A stretch of DNA of 64,000 bases from Perognathus longimembris pacificus (GCF_023159225.1 NC_063171.1:12632326-12696325); one strand, 5' to 3'; positions 1 to 13,369 are shown, numbered from the stretch's first letter. Numbers and translations: made by a program. Notes: generated by a model not told the origin, from the letters alone.

Positions 1-1596
1 GTGTCCAAATGAAAGACAGTTTGGCTTTATTTAGAATCCCAGAAGGTATGTACTAATCTTTTATTTTGTTATTTTACATCTTTGGATATGTATTTCAAAA
101 TTAAAATTGTCCATAATCTTTTGAATTATTTTATGTGAAATTCAGAATCTAGGTGGTTTGTACCATGACCAATTAGTGTTTTGGAAAATTATTTGTGCAA
201 GAGAGAAACACATCAAAATATTAAAAATGATGAATTTCTGATCAAAACTAATCATTGTTGTCAATGAAGAAAATGTAGAAATCATATCAAAATTTTAAGC
301 AACAAAAATATAAGTGAAATCAACATAGTAAGTCTTGTCTCCTCTAGAGGTGGTTGTAGAAAAAGCAGCTGAGATCCCAAGTGAAACTTTCAGTGGACTG
401 GTAGTAGAAGAGGCATGGACTTCAAAGCCCTGGAGTAGGGAAGTGCAAGGTCGTACAGTGATGTTTTGTTCTCAAATAGGGGCAATCCATCCTGGCACTT
501 AAAGTCCAGCCCTCACAAAGGGATGAAGCACAGTTCACCTGAATTCTGTTTACATTGTTGTTATCCTCTAGTTCTGGGCCACCCAGCCTAGATGTGTCTC
601 AGAAGAAAATTAAAATTTTTCTATTGAAAAATAAAAGTAGCTTTCAAGGAAACTGGACAATTTTATCTATACAATATTCACAGTGAAACATAAAACAATC
701 ACACATATAAATGGCTAGTGATACATTGACAACTTATTTTGACAAAAAGAAAATTCAGATTGTTTGCTCCCCTCTTTTCTATCTACACTTTATTGTATTA
801 CTTTATCATAGAGCTAAAGTGATTGCCTTGATAATAGAAGTGCTTTTATCTCTGTACCAGTAAAACTATTAGATTAGACGTAATGGAATATGAATGGATG
901 AATATATAATTATGAGTTTATTTTTCCTATGTAAACAAGCATTTAGGTATGTGCCACAGTTAGATTAATCAGTTATCATATTAGAGCCTTACTGAATGTT
1001 ATAAAGGTGTTTAACTCTTCTCATATAGAAAATTTAATTGTTGAAGCTCTAATGTATTTCAAATTTAAAAAAAATACCTAGGGCTGGGAAGAAAGAGTGC
1101 CCACCTTAAAATAAAGAAAACAATTTTAACTGAAGCATCCTCCCTATTTTCCAATATAACACACTGGATATAACTTTTGATTGCATTGGAAACTGTCCTA
1201 GAATGTGAAGTATTATATTCAAAGACAAGTATGTTTTACATTCAGAAAGTAATCAGTGAGTCTTGAGTTAAATTGTGAATCAATGGGCAACTAAAATAGG
1301 ACAGCAATTTTTTTTTTTTGGCTAAAATTCAAAGATAGAGCTTTGCATCAATGGTTATTTGTATAATTGTTGTTGTTTGTAAGCAAGTAGATCAGGACAC
1401 TGATATTGATTTTAATTAAACATTTTCAGAAAACAAGTATTTATATATGTACATATTACATTACATTAATACTAATACTAATTAACTAATACCAATATTA
1501 GCATATTGTACTAATAGAATATATATAATATCGTGTATTTACTTTAGAGCTAAAGTGTGATACTAAAGTTAAAAATAAAGAAAAAAGTTTAAGCTC
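1..1596. other. AT-rich DNA, nothing recognised
   Basis: No repeat family, exon or RNA gene could be recognised. The stretch 340-600 is less AT-rich than its surroundings and has no long open frame; it could be an old repeat too decayed to read. No splice-flanked coding segment was convincing. Confidence 0.4.
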
Positions 1597-1675
1597 AGGG
1601 CTCAGGGCTATAATTCTATATTCAGTTGGCTGAGATCTGAGTATCAAGGTTCAATGAAAACTGGAGCAGAAAACT
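1597..1675 (+). repeat. Old 7SL-derived SINE fragment
   Basis: A degraded match to the left half of the 7SL-derived SINEs found elsewhere in the window: it keeps the order 'ataattctat', 'ggctgagatctgag', 'tcaaggttcaa' in correct spacing. The right half is not recognisable. Probably one of the oldest SINE copies here. Confidence 0.5.
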
Positions 1676-2640
1676 ATAAGATTCAAATTGAGGATAGTAA
1701 AGTCTATTCATTTAGTTCCAGAAGGAAATGGTAACTCCATTGCAAATTGAACTGGGATCTTGAAGTTACTTTCTGGAAAGGAATTGGTATGCATTTTAAT
1801 TATTTTCTGAGACTTTTAGTGAGGCTGAAATTATTGGTATATACTCACTAATATCAGTATATACCCACTAATATTGCAAAACAATATATACATCATTAAA
1901 TTTGCTTTATTCCTTAATTTGGACATTCAAATAAAATATGAAAAAATGAAGACACAAAATGAAAGTTTAAAATTATGGAAACTTTTCAGTTGTTTATCAT
2001 TGACTTTGTTCCATCTCATTTTAACATTCTTGTGCAAAATTCTGTTGTGGTAAGCATGGGTTTATTAAATATGTATTCAATATAAAATTTACATCACAAA
2101 GTCACAAGGTATGAGTAACTTTTATAATGTGCTCTTACTATATAACTTTTGGGGAAAAAAAAATCACAGTACAGTTCCGCAATAGTAATGTCCAAGCCAT
2201 ATGAGTGGTAGTATTATCCAAGCTTCTTCACTAGTATACCCTTAAAGGCATTATAACTCTTTATCAATTACCATAAAATTCTTTCATTGCTTTGCAAGCC
2301 AAATATCATTGTGCATTTTTCAAGTTCCAAACTATTGATTGACATGGAAACTAACTGTACAGTGAATTTTATATTCAGCAATGTTCATACCCCAATGTTT
2401 CTTATTGAATTGCATTCTATTTTATATGAGAAATATATGTTTGTCCCCAGTGGCTGGAAAAAGACTTGCCTTTTTATTGCACTTTGGAATTTTAAACCAC
2501 AAATGGTCCTATAAGATATGCTCACATAGTGGAATTTAATGTTGATATTGATATAGTGTCTATGAAGTCCCATTGCAATCATTTCTCATATTGTCAATCT
2601 GAATATGGGCAATTGAGAATAAATGCTATCCAATATTTGT
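1676..2640. other. AT-rich DNA, nothing recognised
   Basis: Unique-looking AT-rich sequence. A 75-codon open frame at 2287-2514 has no recognisable domain and is of a length expected by chance. Confidence 0.4.
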
Positions 2641-2857
2641 TTCTTTTTATTTATTTATTTATTTTTGCCAGTCCTGGTGCTTGGACTCAGGGCCTGAGCA
2701 CTGTCCCTGGCTTCTTTTTGCTCAAGGCTAGCACTATGCCACTTGGGCCACAGCGCCACTTCTGGCCATTTTCTGTATATGTGGTGCTGGGGAATTAAAC
2801 CCAGGGCCTCATGTATGCAAGTCAAGCACTCTTGCCACTAGGCCATATCCCCAGCCC
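2641..2857 (-). mobile_element. IDL-Geo dimeric SINE
   Basis: Antisense copy. It reads from a T-rich tail through the Geo right monomer (starting 'gccagtcctgg' at 2667) to the tRNA-Ala-like left monomer ending 'atccccagccc' at 2857. Both monomers are present with scattered substitutions; the B box region reads 'aattaaaccc' instead of the antisense form of GGTTCGATTCC. A flanking pair of 'ttgtttcttttt' and 'ttgattcttttt' may be an imperfect TSD. Transcribed by pol III when active and mobilised by L1. Confidence 0.88.
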
Positions 2858-4856
2858 TACTTGATTCTTTTTAAATGTACATGTCAACCATAATAAATTA
2901 ACATAAACCAAACTTTTTACTTGTACTATGAGTCTTGGTCAAAGGGAGCTAACCTAAAGGGTAATATCATTTAACTTCAATCTTGGAAGCCATCTGCTGA
3001 GCTGTGTCACCTTATACTCAATTCAATTTCTGAATTGTTCCTTGCAATTCTCCAGGAAAAATAATATATCACAATATACTAAAAGAGAGGGGCTATCTAA
3101 ACTGAATTCTGGAATTTTTTTGGCTTCCTCAAACAAACTTTGTGAACTTGAAATTATATGCTTTTTTTTAAATTAAATATTGGTTTTATTGTTTAGTCAT
3201 TTTCAGTATCATTTCAGTATTAATTATAATTCACTAAAAGTTTTTTAATATGCTTTCAAAATGCATTTTATAGATTTATAATGAACTCTAATATGGATGA
3301 AGCTGCTATATTTCTACAGATGCTACCTATTTGTTTTATTTAAAATAACATTGTAATTTTGTTATTCCTTCTTAAATATTAGCCCGATAAATTGGCCAAG
3401 AGAAACTAGAACTTATATTTATTAACTATGTACTATGACATCAGTGAAACATAGAAGATAATTTATGCTTAATTCACAGGACTGGGAATTAATTAACCAT
3501 TCTCATATGAATATGACTAATGTATCATTCTCTGTAATATTCATCTATACATATATATATATAATTTGAATGATATCAAGTTATATCTAGCTCAAACTGG
3601 ACTCTTGTGATTGAGTTCCACATTCACTGAATAATTTACATATTTCTCCATTTCTCTGACAGTTGGAGTTTTTAAAATAATATTATACCTGATTTAAAAT
3701 TGTTTTATTTTTATGTATTGTATTCCATTTTAGCAAACTTTAAAAAAATCTAAGTCCAAATTTTGAGGAGTTTTAGGAAATGACCATAAATGTATATAGA
3801 TCCATTGTTTGTAACTCATGTGTATTTGTAAATTTTACTATTCATTCCATAATTTAGCTAATTACAAAAAAATCATATTTATAGTTTCCCCAGAAAAATG
3901 CTCTAATAAAAAAGGAAAAATGTTTCATTATGCTAATTCATAAAATAGCATTCCGTTATATACCCTTCAGAGTAAATGAATCATGTAATTAAATACAATC
4001 TAAATTTATGTCACAAATTCAATGGAAAATTCAATATAAATAATATAAAATTGCATATGATGCAAATTTCATGTACATTAAGCTCACAGAAAGAAAAAAA
4101 ATGATAGAGTTTGCATTTATAATCAAGAGGAAAAAATCCCAAAACATGATCAATATATATTAGAATAATCAACTTTATATGTACACTATTCAAGTTACAC
4201 AGATCTCACCAAGTGTCTATGGAACTATTTGGTGAAAAATGTTGGCTGGGATAGAAAAGTCATTCAATATACTTTCATTAAATAAATGTTTGTAACGACT
4301 TATTGTGATTGTCAAGTACTGCTGTAGGCAATCAACACTAGAGGTGTAGTGATTAAAGTACTTACTTTCATAATAATGATCATAAATATTCTGACTACAT
4401 AGATAAGTTTTTAACATCTATACAGCTTTTTTTTTGTATTTTACCTAGGGAATCCATTACTTATTTTATTTTATTAAAGTTGTATGTTTGTACATATTAG
4501 TTAATATTTACCTTTAGTAATTAATTAAAATTTACTCAGATCAATACTACATGAGCCCGATATAATACAATTTATTATCTATAAATTAAAATTTCAATCT
4601 CAAATGTGGTTATTTGAAAATGGTCCTTCCTCTTAAGGTATACAGCAAGTTCAACGCTGATTTTCCTCATGCAATATTTCTTTTATCTGTAATGAATGAG
4701 TTCTATACACAAAAAATATAATTTCTACATTACACATTTTTGGTGTAGTATTTTGCAACTGTCTCTTTAAGTCATATAAATTAGAAGAGTGTAAAGGAAA
4801 CCAGGAGATGAATCTACCTATAAGATATGTCCTAAATGAATCAATTTTTTTCTGAA
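2858..4856. other. AT-rich DNA, nothing recognised
   Basis: About 2 kb of AT-rich sequence with a short TA run near 3550. Short open frames at 4011-4193 and 4217-4417 show no domain. No repeat family recognised. Confidence 0.4.
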
Positions 4857-5300
4857 TAATTACTTATTTATTGTCAATGTTATTTACAGAGGGGTTACAG
4901 TTTCAAAGGTAAGGCACTGGGTACATTTCTTTTTTTGTTGTTTTTGGCCAGTCCTGGGCCTTGAACTCAGGGCCTGAGCACTGTCCCTGGCTTCTTTTTG
5001 CTCAAGGCTAGCACTCTGTCACTTGAGCCACAGCGCCACTTCTGGCCGTTTTCTATATATGTGGTGCTAGGGCGCTCTTGCCACTAGGCCACATTCCCAG
5101 CCCAAACATTCCTTGTGCAATTTGTTACCCCCTCCCTCATTTCTCCCCTCCCCCCTCACTTTTCCCCTTTCCCTCCCATGAGTTGTTCAGTTGGTTTACA
5201 CCAAATGGTTTTGTAAGTATTGCTTTTGGAGTTATTTGTCTTTTTATCCTTTGTCTCTCGATTTGAATATTCCCTTTCCCTCTTTATCTCGATAAAGCAA
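4857..5300 (-). mobile_element. L1 3' end, split by a SINE
   Basis: Antisense 3' UTR of an L1. It has the recurring signature 'acagaggggttacagtttca', then the C/T-rich tract and 'atgagttgttcagttggtttacacca', shared with at least seven other L1 copies in this window. It is truncated 5' in the 3' UTR and so carries no coding sequence. An IDL-Geo SINE (4932-5103) interrupts it, so the L1 arrived first. Confidence 0.82.
4932..5103 (-). mobile_element. IDL-Geo SINE with internal deletion, nested in L1
   Basis: Antisense IDL-Geo. The Geo right monomer is complete, but the left monomer jumps from 'gtggtgctaggg' directly to 'cgctcttgccactagg', losing the B-box part, so the copy lacks an intact internal promoter. 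It is inserted in an L1 3' UTR with a near-perfect 9-bp TSD: 'acatttctt' at 4923-4931 and 'acattcctt' at 5106-5114. Confidence 0.88.
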
Positions 5301-5783
5301 TGTTAAAATGTGAGACTGAAAAACTATCTCTTAGTTTTCAAAGATGATTATTTCATAACAAGCTATTTTTATCCTTAAGAAAATATCATGGCAGACTGCA
5401 TTATTAGTAAGTTACAACATAGAAAGTAAAATCCTGATCAATAAAATTTAACGTATCATAATTTCACAACAAAGTTATTTCATTCATGTAAATTCATTGG
5501 ATTGGATACTTAATCAAACCTTTTATTAACTTGTTAATTAGTCCTCAGGTTTTTAGTTTTTGGTTTGTTCTTTATTTGTTTTTTTGATTAAAAGTAGGTA
5601 TCAGAAGAATATCAACTTGTGTTCTAAATAGATTCAAAATATACTTATTATAAATATTCTGTGGCTTGTTAGTTTTGGTAAAGAGATTTTATTGACACAT
5701 AATGATAAATTACTTTTAATGCATTCCTACTTCTGTGTAAGTCAAAAGTGGATGTGACTGTTAACAAGAAAAAACCTTTTTAT
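5301..5783. other. AT-rich DNA, nothing recognised
   Basis: AT-rich spacer without a recognisable repeat or gene. Confidence 0.4.
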
Positions 5784-6003
5784 GTTTTTTTTTTTTTTTT
5801 TTTTTTTTTTGGCCAGTCCTGGGCCTTGGACTCAGGGCCTGAGCACTGTCCCTGGCTTCTTCCCGCTCAAGGCTAGCACTCTGCCACTTGAGCCACAGCG
5901 CCGCTTCTGGCCGTTTTCTGTATATGTGGTTCTGGGGAATCGAACCTAGGGCCTCGTGTATCCGAGGCAGGCACTCTTGCCACTAGGCTATATCCCCAGC
6001 CCC
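5784..6003 (-). mobile_element. Young IDL-Geo SINE
   Basis: Antisense, full-length IDL-Geo with a long uninterrupted T run (A tail). It shares 'ccgaggcaggcactcttgcc' and 'ttcttcccgctcaagg' with the copies at 6510 and 14854, which marks a distinct young subfamily. The TSD is 'cctttttat' at 5775-5783 and 6004-6012. The B box is intact apart from 'gaacctaggg' on this strand. Confidence 0.92.
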
Positions 6004-6131
6004 CCTTTTTATTTTTTGTTAAAAAAAAAAAAAAAAAAGGAAAAGATGTCTACAACCTTGTTCTGTGTCATATTTTTGGTCTATAAAACAAAAAAAAAAA
6101 TCCAAGTAATTGTAAGTCAGGTGGTTTGAAG

Positions 6132-6141
6132 TCTCATTTTT
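6132..6141. repeat. Left TSD of twin-primed L1
   Basis: 'tctcattttt' matches 8149-8158 on the other side of the 5'-inverted L1. The T part could overlap the poly(A) tail, so the informative core is 'tctc'. Confidence 0.6.
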
Positions 6142-8148
6142 TTTTTTTAATGGAAGGTTGATGTGCAGAGGGGTAACAGTTATGTACATAAGGTAATGAA
6201 TGCATTTCTTGCCGAACACTCTTATCCCCTTCCTCATTTTCTCCCACTTTCCCTCTCCTTCCCCCCAAGTCGCAAAGTTCATTTCCTATATAGTGTCTTG
6301 TGATTATTACTTTTGCGTTGATTCACCCTTTGTCTCATCACTTTGTTATTCACCTCCGGTCTCCCAAATCAGATAAATGGATATACATGACATAGAGTAC
6401 CAAAATAAATAACAGTGACAACAGAGGTTAAACCAAACTGAAGAGGGGTGAAGGAAAATAGAAATAACTTCACACATTACATTAAAAGCAAAAACAAAAA
6501 CACATACAAGGGCTGGGGATATAGCCTAGTGGCAAGAGTGCCTGCCTCGGATACACGAGGCCCTAGGTTCGATTCCCAAGCACCACATATACAGAAAACG
6601 GCCAGAAGCGGCGCTGTGGCTCAAGTGGCAGAGTGCTAGCCTTGAGCGGGAAGAAGCCAGGGACAGTGCTAAGGCCCAGGACTGGCCAAAAAAAAAAAAA
6701 AAAAAAAAACATACAAAACCTCTTGTTTCGATATCTTGGTGTTCAATTCAAATAGCATCATTTTTACATAGCCATATATACATAGCTATTGATACATTGT
6801 GATTCTTTGCTAGGACTACCCTAGACATATTCTAATTATTACAAGTGGGGGAAAACATGGAGCCTATGATTCTTTGCATCTGGTTTACTTCACTTAATGT
6901 CATTTTTTTTCGGTCATGAAATAGAAGAAACAATCTACAAATTCACATGGGATAATAGAAGACCTGAATAGCAAAAGCAATCCTTAGAGGGAAAAAATGT
7001 GCTGGAGGAATATCAGTTACAAAATTTAAATCCTATTGTAAAGCATTAATTATTAAAATAGCTTGGCCAGGCACATGAACAGGCCTGAGGACCAGTGGAA
7101 TAGAATTGAAGACCCAGAAATGAACCCACAGACTTAGGGCCATCTAATCCTTGATAAGGGATCTGAAATTATCAGAAGAATAATGGGCTCTTCAACAAAT
7201 AGTGCTGGCAGAATTAGCTGTACATGTGTAGGAAAGTGATGTTAGTTCTTTATATATCACCCTGCACCAGAATCAACTCCAAATTGATCAAAGACATCCA
7301 GGTAAGAGCAGATATCCTGAGCAGGAAGGGATAGGGGATACACTAGGTCGCCTAGGCACAGGATAAATGTTCCTAAATAAAGATCCAGATTCATGACAGA
7401 TCAAAGAAAGACTGAATGAATGGCATTTCATTAAACTGCAGAGCTTCTTCATGGCAAAGGACACAGCTAGCAAGATAAATAGAAAGCCCACAGATTAGCA
7501 TCAGATCTTTACTAGCTATACAATAGATAAGGGCCTCATATGAAAAATATACCTAGAGTTCAAAAAATTAAAACCCCAATAACAAATCCTCGAAGAAACA
7601 ACCACCCACTACTAAATGGACTGAATAATTAAAGAGACATCTCTGGAGGGGAAATAAGTAGAGTCAATAGAAACATGAATAAATGTTCAACATCTAGCCA
7701 TAAAAGAAGTGCAAATCAAAACAGCATTGAGATTCCACCTCACTGAAGTTAGAATGACAATTATCAAATAAACAAATAATAATAGATGCTGGCAGCTATG
7801 TGGCCAAAGGGACGCTTCTACACTGCTGGTGGGAATGTAAATTGGTTCAACACTCTGGAAAGCAGTATATAGGTTCCTCAAAAGACTAAACATAGAGCTC
7901 TCTTCTGATCCACAAATCCCACTCCTGGTCATTTACCCAAATGACCACAAACAGAGTCATACTAAAGCTTTCAGTACAAGTATGTTCTTTGCAGCATTAT
8001 TTACTCTAGCTAAGTTATGGAACCAACCCAGATGCTCCTCGTTAGATCAATTAATCAAGAAAATGTGGTCTATATACACTGGAATTTTATGGTTCCATCA
8101 GAAAGAATGACATCACCCCATTCATAACGAAATGGAAAGACTTGGAAT
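6142..8148 (-). mobile_element. 5'-inverted (twin-primed) L1
   Basis: The left part (to about 6910) is the L1 3' UTR on the minus strand. The right part (about 6911-8148) is L1 ORF2 sequence on the plus strand, running from the RT-proximal region ('gaacaggcctgaggaccagtggaatagaa') to the ORF2 C-terminus. The ORF2 end at 8148 is the sequence that should adjoin the 3' UTR at 6910. That is the geometry made by twin priming, where the 5' part of the cDNA is inserted inverted. ORF2 frames are broken by stops and shifts, so it is inactive. An IDL-Geo (6510-6708) lies in its 3' UTR half. Confidence 0.85.
6510..6708 (+). mobile_element. Young IDL-Geo SINE nested in L1
   Basis: Plus-strand IDL-Geo with the 'cctgcctcggatacacgagg' variant of the young subfamily and a pure A tail. 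About 14 bp are missing in the Geo monomer ('gtgctaaggccc'), probably lost between short direct repeats. The TSD is 'acatacaa' at 6502-6509 and 6709-6716. It sits in the 3' UTR half of the twin-primed L1. Confidence 0.92.
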
Positions 8149-11100
8149 TCTCATTTTTAATTTATTTATTTCAAGAATATCTGGCAACCCAGGATCATGG
8201 GAAGGATTCTACCCTCTCAAAACTTATCAAATGAGAAGTATTTACATCTCAAACTTCAAGGTATTTATATGCAATGCAGTGCAGTTTGGGGGATTGAATA
8301 TATAAATATATATTCAATCTCATTTTCATAATATATCAACTCAGCATAAATATGAATTATTACCGTGGAGATATGCTCTTAAATTCAGCTCCTGTATGGA
8401 ATGAGGTCTCTATTATAATAATAAAAAAAAAAAGTTCTCTGCTTTGGTACAGTCCTGAGATTCAGCATCTTTTCTGCTAAATGAGTACGTGGTAAAAGCC
8501 TATACAAAATTACTGAACAGGAGATCTTAGAAGCCCTATAAAACAAAGTTGCTAATCTTTAATGGGGAAATATATGCAATTTTCCTATCTCTGCCTTTAG
8601 ATATTGTTTAATATGCACATAAATATGCAACTGTCTTGAAAGCATGTGAGGGAAATATATCTTATACACTCATGGAAATGACAAGCATTTCATCAAGTTC
8701 ATTAAAATTTTCTACAGAGCTTATTCTTTAATGCCATGCAATTTATATTTGGAACATTTATAAATATGTCCTGAAGTTTTATATCAACAGAAATGAAATC
8801 ATATTCATTTAATTTCATCTGTTCTTGATAAGCATACACATGTTTCTTGCTTGCTATGAGCCAGCTTTTTTATAAACAAAAAAGAAAAATAGCAAAATAC
8901 ACACACTTATCAGAAACTCAACCTAGGCAATAAAACCCGACATATGTTTGTGTAAGGCATGAAAGTGTCACATATTGTATGATCTAATACTGTTATTTAA
9001 AACTTTCTATTTCATTCTAGAGCACTGAGGCAATGTCAGAACATTTTATACCTCCCAGATGTGATAATTTCACCCAATTTGTTAAGCCAGAATTACTGAG
9101 CTAAGCATAGTAGAAGGATCTTATCTTGAACTCTCGGAAGTATGATGTGTAAAAGGCAAGTTTGAAATTAAGTGAAAATAATCAATGGAAAAGAGATCTG
9201 AAACATGTTAATGAGAATCAAAGTGCAATACTTTAAAGTTCACTGAAGCAAAAATGGAAGCACCAGAGGGCTTTTTCCCCTTACACAGCAGAAAAGAGAT
9301 TTTCAGCAAGATGCTTGATATCATGGAGATTTGGTTTCACATAAAGTATTTATTTCAGTGGGTTAAGAAGAGTAAATAATAATGTGAAAAAAGAAATCAG
9401 GAAATTCTTTCAAAACTGTATATAACTGAGTATATTATTATGAAGAATATATTAGAACAAGAGAAAGTTTTAGATATACAGCTAGTTATGAATGAATGCG
9501 TAAGATATTAATAAATGCATTCAGTTTCAAGGTGACAATCGTTGAACTCCATTAGAATTACTTATACTCTTGAAAAGAAATAAAATCCTGTATTTGTTAT
9601 CACTTTCCATCATCTATGGCTTGTTATTGTCTTTGAAATCAGGAAAAAGTTCCTACTGATGCGACAGAGAGGCGGCTGAACTATTGATGCAAGCATATGC
9701 CCTTGCTTCATCTACTGAGGGTCATAGAAACATGTTCACAGTTATGTGACTTAGATTTGCTTTAAAATAACTAAGCTCATTTGCACATCTGCAAGCAATC
9801 CTTCATTTCATTTGTTTCTGAGATTATGCATTTTCATACACAGTGTGAAGAGGGTAATAAAATAACCACATGAAAACTTGCAAATGAGATCAGTGATACA
9901 ATTAGATTGGAGCACAGGATATGTGTTAACAAAAGCAGAAGGTAGAACACAGGAAGGAATCCAAGGTCAGTTATGAGAAAACTACCAAGGGATGAATTAG
10001 ATTGAAGCATTACAGAAGAAGAGGAACCAATGAAACCTACAATTGACCAATACTGGGAGAAAATGTGGACCTATTCTGATAATACTGATCAGTTAATTTG
10101 CTTATGCTTGAGGTAAGTTTAAGATTGTTGCTGGAGTCCATTCTCATCTCTGGTTATTCATATACTTTTATGTTTCTTTAAATGTATGCATCTCATGAAC
10201 ACACACATCTAAACATACAAAGAGACCAGACGTTTGTGTAACCTATAAATTTGTGTTTTCTATATCAATTTCTTCAGTCTGTAGCTTGTAGACTGAAAGC
10301 TGGCTAAGAATTCTTTAATATTTTTTAACAAAGGTGTTTCATTTCAACATATCAGCTTAGGAGTACAATACATCTTGATCAGTGTTGCTTCTGTAATAAT
10401 CCTTTCATACTAAGCATTTTAAGGACAAACTAGAACTCGATTTTGAAGTTATTTGAAGAATCCTTTATGTTTCAAAACATTATACTTAGAGATTATACGA
10501 AATACAAATGAAGATTGTGTTAAAGCTAAAGAACAGGAAAAAAACAAGAAGTAGTAGAGATGATAGGTAAATTGTGAGGGAAATATGTAAATAATAAATA
10601 CAAGATCAGAATAAACATGTATAAACCTCTAATCTTAAATTAACATTTCTCACTGAGGGTCTTTTGTCATAGAACAAAAAATGTGTAAGGACATTTGACG
10701 ACATGCAAATGGTAACTCCAAATATAGGAATGATAATGATTTGGTAGCTACAGAAATATTCCAAACTACTGATGAAAAAGAATACCAGGTACCCAAGAAA
10801 ATAGATGCCTGTAAGAATGGCTTGTAGACTTGGATTCACTCACACAATTATTTTACATTTTACTATGATAGAACAGAATGAAGCAAACAAGGTAAATAAA
10901 ATGTAAGAAAATGAAAATCACTAAAGTCTAAAAGGAGTTCCTCAAAATGGATTTCAAATGTTGTCTATTGCTTTCATTTCTGTGGATTTAATCTACTGAG
11001 TGGACTATTCTGTACTCAGCTTTTCATTTCCTCTTGTTTACTCTAATGAGTCACAAGGGCACTCTGGGGTTATTAGTTTTCACAGCTATTAGAGGCTTGA

Positions 11101-11532
11101 TAATTTCCTTTTCCATTTCTTTTATTTTCTTCCTTAGTCCTTCTGGATTACAGCACTTTAAATAATTTTCCACTTACATGATGCCTTTTCATTCTGGTGA
11201 TTACTTTCAGAGTGGCCAGCAGTATGTTGGAGAAACAATTGTTACTTGAATTTTTCAAATTCTGTATTAATTTCAATTTTTGTTTTGGTGTTTTCCCATG
11301 AGGGAAATTGAGGACTTGTCAGACCCTTACCTTATAGTGATTGACTGAATTATTTTATGGTTATGTAATTAGTGATGCTACTTAAACAGATTTATAATAA
11401 ATTTCTTGCTACCTGTAATGTTTACATTAAGGTCAATATACAAATCAAATTTTTGTCTCTAAAGTGAGCTTTAGAACTTTGTTAGGTTTAAAACTTCCTT
11501 TAGGAGCCTGGCCTCTGTCATTACATGCTCTT
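8149..11532. other. AT-rich DNA, nothing recognised
   Basis: About 3.4 kb of AT-rich sequence. A 77-codon minus-strand frame (10606-10839) is hydrophobic but has no recognisable family and no support as an exon. The T-rich part 10930-11340 might be very old L1 but could not be assigned. Confidence 0.4.
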
Positions 11533-11534
11533 TA

Positions 11535-11586
<52 letters not shown>

Positions 11587-11587
11587 T
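11533..11587. repeat. (TTA)n microsatellite
   Basis: About 17 copies of TTA. It is contiguous with the tail end of an antisense tRNA-derived SINE and probably grew from that SINE's A-rich tail. Long frames through it are low-complexity artefacts. Confidence 0.9.
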
Positions 11588-11662
11588 TGGTACTGGGTTT
11601 TACACTCAAGGCCTGTTCGTGCTGGGCAGGTGCACTCCCATTTGAGACATGCCTTCTGCCTT
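11588..11662 (-). mobile_element. Old tRNA-derived SINE
   Basis: Antisense tRNA-like SINE: 'ggtactgggttttacactcaaggcctg', then 'gggcaggtgcactcccatttgagacatgcc'. On the minus strand this gives a tRNA-like A-box segment ('tctcaaatggg') and a degenerate B box. It is a different family from IDL-Geo; similar copies lie at 31942, 40408, 41218, 55341 and 58620. Confidence 0.6.
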
Positions 11663-11945
11663 TGTTTTTTGTTTCAATTGTTTATGCTTTCCATAGCTGA
11701 GCTGACATTCACCCCGTGTCTGCAATTTTATCAGTTGAGATTGAGTTATTTTTTTCTCTCTTGATCTGAACTGAAATCATTATCTGGCTATTCTCAGCTT
11801 GATAAACACTGTGATTATGGGAGTGAGTCTCATCACCTAGGCTCTTCCTGTTATTTTTAGATGACATTTGACAATATATCTTCCTAGCAAAATTATTATC
11901 TGTTTTTAATTAATTTACTTTTTGTCAAAGTATCTTCTGCTTTTT

Positions 11946-12250
11946 AAAATTTATTTATTTTTATTATCAAACTCATGTACAGGAGGATTACAGTTACATA
12001 TATAAGGCAGTGAGTACATTTCTTATCAAACTTTTTACCTCCTTCATTTTTCTCCCACCTTCCCCCTTCTCCAGTTCATTCCCCACCCTCCCCTGTGATG
12101 TACATTTGATTTACACCATATTCTCTTTTAAGTATTACTGTTGCATTGGTTCTCCTTTTATCCTTCATCTCTCCATTTTGGTGGTCTCCTTCCCTAGTTC
12201 TGAAAAAAACATGTACCTACAATACCCAGTGTACCAAAGTCAGTTTCAAT
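11946..12250 (-). mobile_element. L1 3' end (5'-truncated)
   Basis: Antisense L1 3' UTR: 'gtacaggaggattacagtta', the C/T-rich tract, 'catttgatttacaccatatt', then 'tattactgttgcattggttc'. It has no coding part. Divergence from the copies at 52-53 kb and 61 kb suggests an older subfamily. Confidence 0.75.
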
Positions 12251-13369
12251 CATCTGTTTTAATATTGAAAGTGATATCAAAAACATATTACCTTTAAATA
12301 TTAAATCCTATTTCCTTATGCATTTTTAAATTATTATTTTGAGTCAAATAATTGGTTTATTCCATAGGTACATTCAATATTTCAGATTCACAAGAGAAAT
12401 ATTTGAAAAAACATAAAATGTTGTTTGAATGAGAGTAAACACACACGTTTGTGTATATATTAATTATGCTTAAGTATTGTTTTAAAAATTAACAATACAG
12501 GTAAAAGTTTAGTATTCAGTGTAAAGTTTCTATAAGGACCAAACTCTAGAACTAGAAACAAATATCTGCGATTATTTCATATATCCTTAGCTTAATTCAT
12601 TAGTTGCTTTCAGAAAACCTAAGTCAGCTAGAGCTTTTGCTAATATCTTTAGAACAGGGGTGTTTCATGTATGTGTATGTATATAGATATACATATATAC
12701 ATATATATGACATAATGTATGATAAGATCATATATATTGTATAACATACTACATTAGTGTGTATAATGGATATGTATATATGCACACACCTATGTATATA
12801 AGTATATATGTGTACATGTACATGTATGTACTTATGTATTTCCCACTCCAATAAATAATAATTCAGATGTTTCATCCACCATGTAGTTTGGGTTTTCTTT
12901 AAACAAAATCCAGCTTATTTTTTCAGTGTTTAACTCAATATTGAACCTATGTGTTCTTTAGTCAAGCACTTCTGTATCATATCCACAATCATTTTACCAG
13001 ACAGGAAAAAAGAAGGGAATGGACAGGTAGCAAAAAAAACTTGTAATAATACTTCTTCTACGTAAATGGGAGTTTAAGTAAAATATGAATATATTAGAAA
13101 AATGATGAAACTTTAAAAAACTTTCGTTGTGTACTTGAAGTTTCTGTTTAGTTAGGTTGCTTCCTCTCTCAAGGTATTTAAGAAATATTGTATACACACA
13201 CATTTCTTCCTTTCTATACCTGTGTTTATCAAAGTCAAATTGTCTATTGTCAATCATTACTAAGCATTGTAGGCTCTAGAGAAAATTACCAAATAAAAAA
13301 CAAGTACAAAAATGCACAGAGAACTGATTTATGAAATGTATATGTGTTATTTGCACACACACACGCACA
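12251..13369. other. AT-rich DNA with TATG/TATA low-complexity tract
   Basis: Mostly unassigned AT-rich sequence. Positions 12665-12835 are a TATA/TGTA-rich low-complexity tract. A minus-strand frame at 12624-12875 reads through this tract and is not a gene. Confidence 0.5.

Noticed and set aside
340..600. Less AT-rich block that could be an exon
   Set aside because: No frame is open across it and no convincing splice sites or similarity were recognised.
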